In this document: positions 50,611 to 59,461 of the stretch, one piece after another
How positions within the stretch are numbered: position 1 is the stretch's first letter
Layout of the letters: every line of letters starts with the position of its first letter
Source: Methanoculleus chikugoensis
Lineage (GTDB): Archaea; Halobacteriota; Methanomicrobia; Methanomicrobiales; Methanoculleaceae
Direction: 5' to 3'
NCBI RefSeq assembly: GCF_900095385.1
Contig: NZ_FMID01000049.1
Location: 1-64,000 of the forward strand
DNA: 64,000 bases
Program-made: the position numbers and the translations under genes
Notes under the pieces: generated by a model
Database searches by the model: none
What the model saw: only the letters and a program-made list of their open reading frames with translations
What the model was told of the DNA's origin: nothing

Positions 50611-52062
50611 TCACCGCCTCCCGCCGTAGGTGGGCGTCTCCCGGACCCACTCGACGTCGCTCCTGTATAGCTGCCGGAGATCCCGCAGGCCAAGCCGGAG
50701 CATCGCCACCCGGCTGATCCCGAGGCCCCACGCGAGGACCTTGTGCTCGATCCCGAAGGGCGCGGTCACCTCCTCCCGGAAGATGCCCGCGCCGCCGAGT
50801 TCCACCCAGCCAAGCCCGTCGACGTAGACCTCCGGCTCCACGGAGGGTTCGGTGTAGGGGAAGTAGCCGGGGCGGAACCGGACCTTCTCAAAGCCCATCT
50901 TGGCATAGAACTCCTTCAAGAACCCGAGGAGGTGGCGGAAGTTCACCCCTTCGTCCATCACGATCCCCTCGAGCTGCTCGAACTCCGCGAGGTGGGTGGG
51001 GTCGACCGCCTCCCGCCGGTAGACCCGGCCGATGCAGAACGCCTTCACCGGGGGGGTGGGGTGGCTCGCCAGGTGCTGGATGGAGAGGCTCGTCGTGTGC
51101 GTCCGGAGAACGCACTGCTCCGCCTTTGCGGCGCTCCAGGTGCCTCCCCAGCCGGTGGACGAGGTCTCGCCGCCGTGCTCGTGCATGTCGCGGACGCGCT
51201 CATAGCCCGCCGGGAGCGGCCAGCGCTCGCCGAGGAAGAAGGTATCCTGCATCTCCCGCGCCGGGTGATCCTGCGGCTGGAAGAGGGCGTCGAAGTTCCA
51301 GAACGAACTCTGCACGATCCCGCCCGCCATCTCTTCGAATCCCATGTCAAAGAGGGTGCGGCGCATCTCGTCGATGATGCGCTGGTAGGGGTGGGTCTTG
51401 CCCGGGTAGGCGCGCCGGGGGAGTTTCGTGACGTCGTAGCGCCGGAGCGGGAGATCCTTCCACTCGCCGGAGAGGATCTGCTCGCGGGTGAGCGTCTCGA
51501 CCTCTTCCCGCAGGTCGAGCCCTCCGCTGAGGAGTTCGCGGCCGCGGGGCGTGATCGAGACGGTGTAGGCGACGGTCTCCTCCTCAATGGCGAGCCCGCG
51601 CTTCACGAGATCGCCGACCCCAACGCCGTCCTCGATCGCGCCGCTCTCGCTGAGGCGGGCGAACGCGGCCTCATCGGGGCCCGGGGCGGTCCGGCCGGTC
51701 TTCTCCACGACCCCGTCGCGGATGGCGATCCAGCCCTTCTTGCGCATCCAGCCGATCGCGATCTTTGCGAGCGGATGGCGCTGGAGGTCGCGCATCGGGA
51801 TCGTCTCCTCGAAACTCTCGAGCACCTGCCGCTCGGGAAGGCCCTTTTCCATGTAGGCCCGCCCCTCCTCCGTCGGGACATACCGCCGGGAGACGTGTTT
51901 ATCTACGTCCACAAGCCCCCGCTCCCCGGCGAGGTTCGCGTACTGCACCACCGCTTCCCGGCGGGCATCCATCTTCTCCGCAAGGACGGCCGCATCGACC
52001 GACCCGGTCGCCTCCAGGGCGACCAGGAGCCTCTTCTCGTTCAGCGTCAGTTCCACCGTCAC
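50611..52062 (-). CDS. pheS: Phenylalanyl-tRNA synthetase alpha subunit
   Basis: 483 residues. The N-terminal ~180 residues are three winged-helix (DBD) modules seen in archaeal and eukaryotic PheS ([20 protein letters not shown]). The class II catalytic core follows: [20 protein letters not shown] (motif 1), [20 protein letters not shown] (motif 2) and [20 protein letters not shown] (motif 3). It charges tRNA-Phe together with PheT. The ATG overlaps the trpS stop by 4 nt. Confidence 0.96.
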   Translation of the reverse strand: MTVELTLNEKRLLVALEATGSVDAAVLAEKMDARREAVVQYANLAGERGLVDVDKHVSRRYVPTEEGRAYMEKGLPERQVLESFEETIPMRDLQRHPLAKIAIGWMRKKGWIAIRDGVVEKTGRTAPGPDEAAFARLSESGAIEDGVGVGDLVKRGLAIEEETVAYTVSITPRGRELLSGGLDLREEVETLTREQILSGEWKDLPLRRYDVTKLPRRAYPGKTHPYQRIIDEMRRTLFDMGFEEMAGGIVQSSFWNFDALFQPQDHPAREMQDTFFLGERWPLPAGYERVRDMHEHGGETSSTGWGGTWSAAKAEQCVLRTHTTSLSIQHLASHPTPPVKAFCIGRVYRREAVDPTHLAEFEQLEGIVMDEGVNFRHLLGFLKEFYAKMGFEKVRFRPGYFPYTEPSVEPEVYVDGLGWVELGGAGIFREEVTAPFGIEHKVLAWGLGISRVAMLRLGLRDLRQLYRSDVEWVRETPTYGGRR

Positions 52063-53315
52063 ACCTCCTCTGCAAGATGCTCGACTGAATCCATCTTATC
52101 CCGTAACTCCACAAGGAACGCCTGCACGCGCTCATACGTCTCCTTCTTGCACTGCCCGCAGGTGAGTTCGCCGCTCTCGCACCGGCGGCGGAGGTCGGCG
52201 AGCTCCACGTCGTCCTCGAGCATGTGGAAGAGATTCAGGAGATAGACCGAGCAGGCGTCCGGCTCGCCCCCGAGACGCTGTTGCTCCTCAAGCGTCATCC
52301 TCCCGCCGGTCATCGCCCCCATGACCTTCTTCCTGACCGATTTATCGGGCTCGTAGAACCCGAACAAACTCTCGGGCACGCTGCTCGACATCTTCCCGCC
52401 CTGGAGTCCGGGCATGAAGATGTGATAGGTCGACGAGGGGAGGTAGAACCCGAACCCGCCGTGAGCGATCTCGATCTTCCTGACGGCGTCCTCGACCTGC
52501 TCCTGCGGAAGGCCGGTGACGTCGACGTGACCCGCATACTTCTTCGAGCCGGGGAAGGCGCGGTGGACGGCTTCGAGAGCCGCCTCGGGAGCGTTCTTCG
52601 ACCGGACGCTGATATGGTCGCCGCGATCCTCGACCGTGAAGAGCCTGAGTTTGTAGGCCACGTCCCGGGTGAGCCGGATGTGCGGGTCCTGGTCGAGGCC
52701 GACCGGGACGACGGTGGGCGCAGGGCCGGCGTCGAGCTGCGGGAAGAGGATGTCGGCAACCTGGGTGATGACGCTCACGGCATGGGAGAGCGAGGTATCG
52801 GGTCCAAACCCGTAGATCGCCGACATCTCCGAGAAGTTCACCTTCGTGGACGCCTCGAACGCGAGGTCTTTCAGGCGCTCGTTTTTGCTCTGGTAGTAGG
52901 TCGTGCCCTCGAATCCCAGGGCGTAGAGGGCTTTGAGATACTCCTTCCCGTACTCGCGGCACTTCTCCCACGAGATCCCGCGGACCGCGTGCGCCTCCCG
53001 GTCGGCGACGGCGACGTAGCCGTTCCCGCCCTGCCGGACGTGCCAGACGACCTCCTTCATGACCATCAGGTGCCCCAGATGCGGGAGGCCCGAGGGCATG
53101 AACCCGGTCAGCACGTGAAACGGGGTGCGCTTTTGGATGGCGTCGGCGACCAGGTTGTAGTCCCGGTGCCCGACGACGATACCCCTGCGCATAAACGACG
53201 GTACTTCGGGAAGCCTTCGTGCGACCTCACTGATCGGCTCGATGCCGAACTCGGCAAAGAGTCGATCCACATCAACGGTCTGGTTACTCGACCACGGGTT
53301 CACTTCAGAATGCAT
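52059..53315 (-). CDS. trpS: Tryptophanyl-tRNA synthetase (archaeal/eukaryotic type)
   Basis: 418 residues. Class I signature PSGLPHLGHLMVMKEVVWHV (HxGH motif) and IFMPGLQGGKMSSSVPESLF (KMSKS motif). PVGLDQDPHIRLTRDVAYKL is typical of the archaeal branch. A C-terminal CGQC (in GELTCGQCKKETYERVQAF) pairs with upstream residues of a small terminal domain. It joins tryptophan to tRNA-Trp. Lies between endA (10 bp upstream) and pheS (4-nt overlap). Confidence 0.96.
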   Translation of the reverse strand: MHSEVNPWSSNQTVDVDRLFAEFGIEPISEVARRLPEVPSFMRRGIVVGHRDYNLVADAIQKRTPFHVLTGFMPSGLPHLGHLMVMKEVVWHVRQGGNGYVAVADREAHAVRGISWEKCREYGKEYLKALYALGFEGTTYYQSKNERLKDLAFEASTKVNFSEMSAIYGFGPDTSLSHAVSVITQVADILFPQLDAGPAPTVVPVGLDQDPHIRLTRDVAYKLRLFTVEDRGDHISVRSKNAPEAALEAVHRAFPGSKKYAGHVDVTGLPQEQVEDAVRKIEIAHGGFGFYLPSSTYHIFMPGLQGGKMSSSVPESLFGFYEPDKSVRKKVMGAMTGGRMTLEEQQRLGGEPDACSVYLLNLFHMLEDDVELADLRRRCESGELTCGQCKKETYERVQAFLVELRDKMDSVEHLAEEV

Positions 53316-53325
53316 GTGCTGACGC

Positions 53326-54336
53326 TCACAGTTTTATTCGGGCGAATTCGACGTATCTGATATCGGTGTTATATATGCAGGCAAACAACATCTTTTTTTT
53401 GACGCTGTGAGCGAGCCTGACGGAGCGGGAGACGGCGCTCATCGGCGTGGAGGTTCCGGACGGAACCGCGTGGACGAGCATCTCGGAATGGCTCTTCTTT
53501 CCCGAGTAGACACGGAAGTGGTGGCCGAACTTGTAGCCCGTCCGGGGGATGTAGCCCTTCTCCCGCAGATCGGAGAAGACCCGCTCTTTTTCATGGATCT
53601 CGACGTCTTTTCCTGCCGCCGCATCGAGGAACTGCTCTGCGGTCATCTGTCCCCCGTCCTGCACGACCGAGAGGCAGCGTCTGCGCATGAGATAGATCGA
53701 CTCGACCGGGCGGAGGAGGAGCCGTTCGGTATCGAGCCGCTTGCCGTACCAGTCCTCTTCGAGCGGGGTTCCCGGCGGCAGGTGGGCGAGCGCGTAGGTC
53801 CCGAAGAGCGTGGCCTCCACCGGCGTCGCGCATCCCGCAGGCTCCCCGACCCCGGGAAGATCCTGCACCCGCACCTCGTAGTAGGTCAACTCGTCCTCGT
53901 CGTCGACGACCGCGAGGAGGTACTGTTTGCGCATGTTGACGGCGGCAAGCACGTCCTGGCTTAACCGGTCGAAGTCGACGATGTCGCGCTCGGAGAGAAC
54001 CCGGATCAGGTACCGGGACTTCCCGACGCCGGGCTTGTGGCCGCGGCGGAAGACGCGGAAATCCTGCGGCCCGGGCTGGATTACGTATCCCCGCTCGCGG
54101 ATGTCGCGGTAGACGAGGTACCTGCGGATGAAGTTCGGCTGGCCGGCAAAGAGGCCGAGCAGGGCGTCGAAACCGAAGTCTTTCACGTCGATCTTGTTTC
54201 GTTCCATGAGGTAGAGTGCCTCTTCGGGAGAGAGGCGGAGGCCGGTTCCCTCGGGCCTGCCGTAGCCGCCCTGCTCGTAGAGCGTCCGCCCTTCACCGCC
54301 GAGGCGCACCCAGGTTCCGTCGAATGTTGCCAACAC
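53326..54336 (-). CDS. endA: tRNA-splicing (tRNA-intron) endonuclease, duplicated form
   Basis: 336 residues from GTG 54336, the length of the homodimeric alpha-prime type, in which an inactive N-terminal repeat (LSPEEALYLMERNKIDV, then RGYVIQPGPQDFRVFRRGHK) is fused to an active one. The catalytic triad is visible in the C-terminal repeat: Tyr in TGYKFGHHFRVYSGKKSHSE, His in SHSEMLVHAVP, and Lys in RLAHSVKKKMLFAC. It cuts introns at bulge-helix-bulge sites in tRNA and rRNA precursors. First gene of the endA-trpS-pheS-pheT operon. Confidence 0.94.
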   Translation of the reverse strand: MLATFDGTWVRLGGEGRTLYEQGGYGRPEGTGLRLSPEEALYLMERNKIDVKDFGFDALLGLFAGQPNFIRRYLVYRDIRERGYVIQPGPQDFRVFRRGHKPGVGKSRYLIRVLSERDIVDFDRLSQDVLAAVNMRKQYLLAVVDDEDELTYYEVRVQDLPGVGEPAGCATPVEATLFGTYALAHLPPGTPLEEDWYGKRLDTERLLLRPVESIYLMRRRCLSVVQDGGQMTAEQFLDAAAGKDVEIHEKERVFSDLREKGYIPRTGYKFGHHFRVYSGKKSHSEMLVHAVPSGTSTPMSAVSRSVRLAHSVKKKMLFACIYNTDIRYVEFARIKL

Positions 54337-54430
54337 GTGCTAGAGGTATTGGAGGTTCACGTTCATTAATGGATTGCCGGGGCGAACCACTACGCTTTTT
54401 GCGTGCCGCGCCGCACCAGTGATCGATTCC

Positions 54431-55648
54431 ATGACGGAAACAGTCCGAGACTTCTGGAAGCCGGGGACGATCCTCGCGGCACTGCTCATAGCGGTGGTGA
54501 TGCCGGCAGGAATCGTCTCTGCGAGCGAGACCTCACCGGAGGTCGCCTGGAACGTGACGTTCGCACCGGAGAACAACAACAAGTTCGACGCCGTTGCGCC
54601 GACGGCGGACGGCGGGTTCATCGCCCTCGGTTCAACCCTTGCGGAGAAGTACGGGGGGAGCGAGAGCCTGCTGCTCGTAAAGACCGACGGCCGGGGTAAT
54701 GAGACATGGACGGTGACGATGCCCGAGATAGCGCCGGCCTCCGTTGCGGAGACCGATGACGGGGGATATATCATCGGCGCCTACAACATGTCCACAACCG
54801 TGGTCGATCAGGACTTCAACTACCAGGGTTCCTCGTTCCTGATCAGGACGAATGCCGCCGGTGAAGAGGAGTGGCGGCAGGTCATTCCCGGGATGAAGGT
54901 CTCGTCCGTCGAGGAGACTGCGGACGGCGGGTACGCCGCGATCGGGTGGCTCTGGAACCCGCCCGAATCGGAGAACGAGACGACGGCGGTCATCGTAAAG
55001 ACCGATGGTGACGGCACGCCCGCCTGGAACAGGACGTTCCCCGGGATCTCTGCGAACGTAGGAACCGTGACCGCTGACGGCGGCTACGTCCTCGGGGGCA
55101 CCAAGTCGCCCTTTACCTACGACATCGGCGACGCCTTCCTGATCCGGCTGGATGCCGACGGGAAGACGCTCTGGCATGAGAACTACCAGGTCCCGATCAT
55201 CTTCGACGTCAAGGAGACGGATGACGGGCGGTTCGTCTACGCGGGCAACTACTGGTACGGCCTCGTCGACGGAGACGGCAAGGAGGTCTGGCTCCGGAAC
55301 ATGGAGGGGCTGACCGGATACGCCGTCGAGTTGCGGCCCTCCGGCGGGTATGTGGTTGCAGGCACGGACGCGAGGAGCGGAGAGGGATTCGTCTTCGGAA
55401 CGGATGCAGACGGAACGATCCTGTGGGACACGGCGTTCACCGCTACCGGGATTTACGGGGCCGCCAGCGCTCCCGGCGGATACACCCTCGCGGGCATCCG
55501 GTTCCTCTCCCCCGATACCAGCGCCGCCTGGCTTGCCGGCATCACGGAGGCGGTGAGCCCCGCCCCGACGGCGGCACCGGGATTCGGTGCGGCTGCTGCC
55601 GGGGCGGCGCTGCTCCTCCTCCTCGCGGGGAGGAGACGGAGAGGGTAA
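54431..55648 (+). CDS. Surface beta-propeller-like protein with PGF-CTERM-like tail
   Basis: 405 residues from ATG 54431. Signal peptide at residues 1-32. About seven repeats follow of the type ADGGFIALGST…LLLVKTDGRGNETWT and DGGYIIGAYN…LIRTNAAGEEEW, which probably form a beta-propeller. The C-terminus ends PAPTAAPGFGAAAAGAALLL followed by LLAGRRRRG: a Pro/Thr linker, PGF, a hydrophobic helix and a basic end. This is the layout of PGF-CTERM proteins processed by archaeosortase A and lipid-anchored. The ligand is unknown; such repeats are common in Methanomicrobia surface proteins. It converges with the next large surface gene. Confidence 0.82.
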   Translation: MTETVRDFWKPGTILAALLIAVVMPAGIVSASETSPEVAWNVTFAPENNNKFDAVAPTADGGFIALGSTLAEKYGGSESLLLVKTDGRGNETWTVTMPEIAPASVAETDDGGYIIGAYNMSTTVVDQDFNYQGSSFLIRTNAAGEEEWRQVIPGMKVSSVEETADGGYAAIGWLWNPPESENETTAVIVKTDGDGTPAWNRTFPGISANVGTVTADGGYVLGGTKSPFTYDIGDAFLIRLDADGKTLWHENYQVPIIFDVKETDDGRFVYAGNYWYGLVDGDGKEVWLRNMEGLTGYAVELRPSGGYVVAGTDARSGEGFVFGTDADGTILWDTAFTATGIYGAASAPGGYTLAGIRFLSPDTSAAWLAGITEAVSPAPTAAPGFGAAAAGAALLLLLAGRRRRG

Positions 55649-55668
55649 CCCTCCTCCATCGCTTTTTT
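55630..55668. terminator. Hairpin and T-run between convergent surface-protein genes
   Basis: GGAGAGGGTAACCCTCCTCC followed by GCTTTTTTTG (T7). The hairpin overlaps the end of the plus-strand gene and could also serve the minus-strand gene from the other side. Confidence 0.5.
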
Positions 55669-55690
55669 TGAACAGTTTTCAGGGCCCGCT

Positions 55691-58273
55691 TCAGGGCTCT
55701 CCTTTCCGGAAGTAGAGGAGCGCCCCCGCCCCCGCGATGATGAGGGCAAGCAAGCCCGGGATGAGGTGCGCGTACGGGATCTCCTCCCCGGCCGTGGGTT
55801 CCTGGCCGGTATCGGCGGCAACCGCCTGTGCCGCGCCGTCATCGGGTGCCGCGGCAAAGAGCGCATACGCACTGAAGTGCAGGACTTCGGCCGTGACGCT
55901 CCGGGCCTCCGGGAGGACGGCGGTGGGAACTTCCTCCCAGGTGCCGGCCGACCGGTTGTATCGCTGCACCACGAGCCCGCCCTGCACGCTGCCGTTGTAG
56001 ACGGCGTCCCACTGCTCTTCTGTGAAGTTGAACGAGAGCGTCGCCGGCGGGGAGAAGGCGGCACCCTCCGGCCCGGCGGTGCAGGCGTACCCGGCAAACA
56101 CGTACGCGCCGGGCGCCGCGGGCACGTCGGCCGGATCGATCGTCGCAAGGGTCACCGCGCGAAGCGGATTGCCGGCGGCATCGACCGCCCGGATGCCCTC
56201 AGCAATCATGAGGGTCGCGACCCCGTCGGCCGAATGGATCCTGGCGACCTGGTCGACAAGGCCGGTCTCTCCGAGGTGCAGGCTGCCGGAGTCGGCTTCA
56301 CGGGGGGTGGGCTTCGGCGTGGGGTTGGGCTCCGGCGTGCTCCAGCCGGGGTTGACCGGGGCGGAGCCGCCGCCACCGCCTCCTCCTCCTCCCCCTCCGC
56401 CCGGGGGGTTCTGTATCGCGGTCGGGGTGGGCGTCTGGGTCTGGGTCGGCGTCACGTTAACCGTCGGGGTCGGGGTTACGGTCGGGGTCACGGTCGGAGA
56501 GGGCGTCGGCGTCACGCTAACCGTCGGGGTCGGGGTCGCGGTCGGGGGATGGACGGTTATGTAGCCGGGCTCTGCTGCCGTGCCGCTCCCGGCGGCGTTC
56601 CCTGCGGTCAGGGTGACGTCATAGGCACCGGGGCTCACGTAGGTGTGCACCGGGTTCTGCTCCGAAGAGGTTCCGCCGTCACCGAAGTCCCAGAGCCATG
56701 TTTCGGGCCCGCCGGTCGAGGTATCCGTGAACCTGGCGGTGAGCGGCGCAGTCCCGTTCCTGACGTCGGCCGAAAACGAGGGGTCGAGTTGCTCGTAGAC
56801 GGTGATGTAGTCGTACTCCGTGTGCGTCGCGCTGGCTCCCGCGTTGTCACAGGTCAGGGAGACGTTGTAAACACCGGGACGATCGTAACGGTGATACGTG
56901 TCCCGGTGTACCGATCTCTCGCCGTCACCGAAATCCCAGAGCCAGGCCGTCGCGTAGTCCGGCAAATCACCATAGAAAGCGACCGTGAGGGGCGCAGGCC
57001 CCGACACCGGCTCAGCCCGGAAACGGATGACCGGCGGTTCCGGGGGACCGACGCGGATGAGATCGGTCTTCGTGACGGTGTCTGACCCGAACGCGTTGCT
57101 CACCGTGAGCGAGACGGTATAGTTCCCGGGGATCTCGTAGAAGTGCCGTGGGTCCTGCAAGGTTGAGGTGTTCCCGTCGCCGAAGTCCCATTCCCAGGTG
57201 CCCGGGTCGCCGGCCGACTGGTCGATGAACCGGACGTTGAGTACCGCCCCTCCTTCGCCGGGGTTTGCCGAGAACTCCGCTACCGGGGCCGTTCCGCTGA
57301 AGTAGGTGAAGGCGTAGACGTCCGAACCCTCGCCACGGCCGTTCTGCCAGACGACCCGATCGCCGCTGACGGCGGGGTAGAGTTGTTCGGTCGCGGAAGG
57401 AATGACCGGCACCTGCTTATCCTTCCCTGCGGTGAGGTCGCAGATGTAAACGTTCCACGGCCCGTCCCGCCTGTCCTCCCAGGCGATGAGGTCCCCGTCA
57501 ATCGCCGGGGAGACCTGCCAATCGGGGTCGTCGGTGATCCTCTGCTCTCCGGCGCCAGGATCGTCGAGATCGAAGAGGTAGATGTCGGGAGCCCCGTTCC
57601 GGTAGTCCTCCCAGACAATCCGGCTCACCGATATCGACGGGTAGGTCTGTCGTGCACCGTTTCCGGTGATCCGGTGCCGCTCTCCGCTCCGGATATCGTA
57701 CAGCCAGATATCCCCGTTCCCGGTGCTCTCCTCCCAGACGACGTACCGCTCCGAGAGCGCGGGCTTCCAGTCGGTCACCGGCGAGCAGGAGAGGAAGGTC
57801 TCGCTGCCGGTCTCGATATCATAGAGGCAGATATCCGTGCTCCCGCTCCGGGCATCGTACCAGACCACATGCTCCCCGTGAACGACGGGCATCCACTGGT
57901 CGGCCGGATCGTCGGTGAGCGCCGTCGTCACGCCGGTCGATATCTCGAAAAAGAAGATGTCCGGGCTCATGTTCCGGTTCTCCTCCCAGACGATGTAATC
58001 CCCGGAGACGGACGGATACCTCTGCCCCGTCCCCGCGCCCGCAACCTTCCGGCTTCCGCCGCCGGGGCCGCTCGAATAGTAGATCGACTTTCCGTTCCTT
58101 CCGTCCTCCCAGACAACCGTTCCCCCGTCGATGTCGGGATGTTCCTGCGACCCTCCATCGATACAGATCGAAACGATATCCCCCGGGGCCCTCTCCCCGG
58201 CCACGGCAGGCGATGCCAGTAATCCTATGGCAATGGCGGTACAGATAACAATCAGCGCTTTACATGCAGTCAT
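55691..58273 (-). CDS. Large surface protein: TolB-like propeller, three PKD domains, anchor helix
   Basis: 860 residues from ATG 58273 (MTACKALIVICTAIAIGLLA, signal peptide), chosen because GGTGAT lies just upstream; the longer frame has a basic unconserved leader. Order: ~7 propeller repeats (YIVWEENRNMSPDIFFFEIS type) to residue ~335; three PKD domains (WEWDFGDGNTSTLQDPRHFY, AWLWDFGDGERSVHRDTYHR, TWLWDFGDGGTSSEQNPVHT); a Thr/Pro linker; a run of 12 Gly; a ~170-residue beta domain; and a C-terminal membrane helix (IPGLLALIIAGAGALLYF) with RKGEP. It is probably anchored in the membrane with a long glycosylated stalk. PKD domains suggest adhesion or cell-cell contact; the propeller may bind ligand. 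It is not PGF-CTERM-like. Confidence 0.88.
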   Translation of the reverse strand: MTACKALIVICTAIAIGLLASPAVAGERAPGDIVSICIDGGSQEHPDIDGGTVVWEDGRNGKSIYYSSGPGGGSRKVAGAGTGQRYPSVSGDYIVWEENRNMSPDIFFFEISTGVTTALTDDPADQWMPVVHGEHVVWYDARSGSTDICLYDIETGSETFLSCSPVTDWKPALSERYVVWEESTGNGDIWLYDIRSGERHRITGNGARQTYPSISVSRIVWEDYRNGAPDIYLFDLDDPGAGEQRITDDPDWQVSPAIDGDLIAWEDRRDGPWNVYICDLTAGKDKQVPVIPSATEQLYPAVSGDRVVWQNGRGEGSDVYAFTYFSGTAPVAEFSANPGEGGAVLNVRFIDQSAGDPGTWEWDFGDGNTSTLQDPRHFYEIPGNYTVSLTVSNAFGSDTVTKTDLIRVGPPEPPVIRFRAEPVSGPAPLTVAFYGDLPDYATAWLWDFGDGERSVHRDTYHRYDRPGVYNVSLTCDNAGASATHTEYDYITVYEQLDPSFSADVRNGTAPLTARFTDTSTGGPETWLWDFGDGGTSSEQNPVHTYVSPGAYDVTLTAGNAAGSGTAAEPGYITVHPPTATPTPTVSVTPTPSPTVTPTVTPTPTVNVTPTQTQTPTPTAIQNPPGGGGGGGGGGGGSAPVNPGWSTPEPNPTPKPTPREADSGSLHLGETGLVDQVARIHSADGVATLMIAEGIRAVDAAGNPLRAVTLATIDPADVPAAPGAYVFAGYACTAGPEGAAFSPPATLSFNFTEEQWDAVYNGSVQGGLVVQRYNRSAGTWEEVPTAVLPEARSVTAEVLHFSAYALFAAAPDDGAAQAVAADTGQEPTAGEEIPYAHLIPGLLALIIAGAGALLYFRKGEP

Positions 58274-58586
58274 TCTTGTATCACCGCGATGAGAACGCCC
58301 CCTTCGTCCCATACGATGGTGTCTGTACGCACGCCGGGGAAACGAGGTTCCTTCGCCGGCGTACAAACGGAAATCCTGTGGAATCCCGGAGAATCACCGG
58401 GAGTCCTCAGGATAAAGGGTTCGCGCGTTGCAGGATAGAATTAGCAATATAAATATCTTACCATAAAATAGAATGGGCTGAGAAAAAATATCCGATTATT
58501 ATAAAAATTATGCAATATTTGCTGCCCCCGGGGCCGGCACAGGATAACCGGCAGCACGATCCCGCCGGAGCGACGTCACGGGGCGC
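58274..58586. other. AT-rich gap between surface-protein gene and nfo
   Basis: The stretch 58430-58510 is very AT-rich (TTAGCAATATAAATATCTTACC and following) and probably contains the promoter of the minus-strand surface gene, though 160 nt upstream. I see no gene or RNA in it. Confidence 0.4.
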
Positions 58587-59435
58587 TCAGGCTCCCGCAA
58601 GTTCACGGACCTTCGCGATATTCCCGGTATCGTCCCGCCGCCCGTCGACCGGCGTCTCGCAGATGAGGGGGAGGCAGCGGACGGCCGGGTGACTGAGTAT
58701 ATGCCGGAAGCCTTCCTCACCGATAGAACCGAGCCCGATGTGCTCGTGCCGATCAAGCCCGCTCCCGAGATCCCCTTTGCAGTCGTTGAGGTGGATGATC
58801 CGGAGATGGGATAGACCAATCCGGTCGTCGAACTCATCCATGACCGCATCGACGCCTTCGGCCGTCCGGAGGTCGTAGCCGGCGGCGAACGCATGGCAGG
58901 TATCGAAACAGATCCCGACCCTTCCTTCTGCGTCGATCCCCTCCACGATCCGGGAGAGATCGTCGACGGTCGTTCCCACGCTGTTCTTCTCCCCGGCGGT
59001 GTTCTCGAGGAGGAGCGTCACGCCGGCATCCCCGGCATCCGCAAACGCCCGGTTGACGGCGGCAACGACCCGCTCCTGCCCCGCCGCCGTCCCGGCGCCG
59101 CGGTGGTGCCCGAGATGGGTCACGAGATAAGGTATCCCGAGGAGAGCGCACCGCCGGAGTTCCCCGGTGAGCGACGCGACCGATTTTTCGTAGATCTCGG
59201 TATCGGGCGAGGCCGGGTTCGGGAGGTAGGGCATGTGGTCGACGACGGGCCCGATCCCCGCCGCACTCACCGCCGCCCTGAAGGCCGCGGCCACCTCGGG
59301 GTCGAGGTCCTTTGCCTTCCAGCCGCGGGGGTTGCGGGAGAAGATCTGAAACGTATCGCAGCCCGCATCAAGGGCCCGCCCGACCGCAAGATCGATCGAG
59401 CCGGCGATGGAGACGTGGCATCCTACCAGCACCAT
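58587..59435 (-). CDS. nfo: Deoxyribonuclease IV (endonuclease IV)
   Basis: 282 residues from ATG 59435 (MVLVGCHVSIAGSIDLAVGR). TIM barrel with the three-zinc ligand set: GCHVSIAG, DHMPYLPN, LVTHLGHHRG, VTLLLENTAGEKNSVGTT (Glu), GICFDTCHAFAAGYDL (Asp and His), HLNDCKGDLGSGLDRHEHIG and PLICETPVDG (Glu). It cleaves DNA 5' to abasic sites during base excision repair; an 8-oxoguanine glycosylase is at 40574. It is the last gene of the leuA/aks-type operon, 26 bp after leuB/aksF. Confidence 0.95.
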   Translation of the reverse strand: MVLVGCHVSIAGSIDLAVGRALDAGCDTFQIFSRNPRGWKAKDLDPEVAAAFRAAVSAAGIGPVVDHMPYLPNPASPDTEIYEKSVASLTGELRRCALLGIPYLVTHLGHHRGAGTAAGQERVVAAVNRAFADAGDAGVTLLLENTAGEKNSVGTTVDDLSRIVEGIDAEGRVGICFDTCHAFAAGYDLRTAEGVDAVMDEFDDRIGLSHLRIIHLNDCKGDLGSGLDRHEHIGLGSIGEEGFRHILSHPAVRCLPLICETPVDGRRDDTGNIAKVRELAGA

Positions 59436-59461
59436 ACCGTAATCTCTCGACCCCAAATCGC

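Noticed and set aside
56360-56410. GGC/CCT-rich repeat resembling a microsatellite or array
   Set aside because: It encodes the poly-Gly and Thr/Pro stalk of the surface protein at 55691-58273. There are no spacer-repeat units, so it is not a CRISPR array; none was seen in the window.
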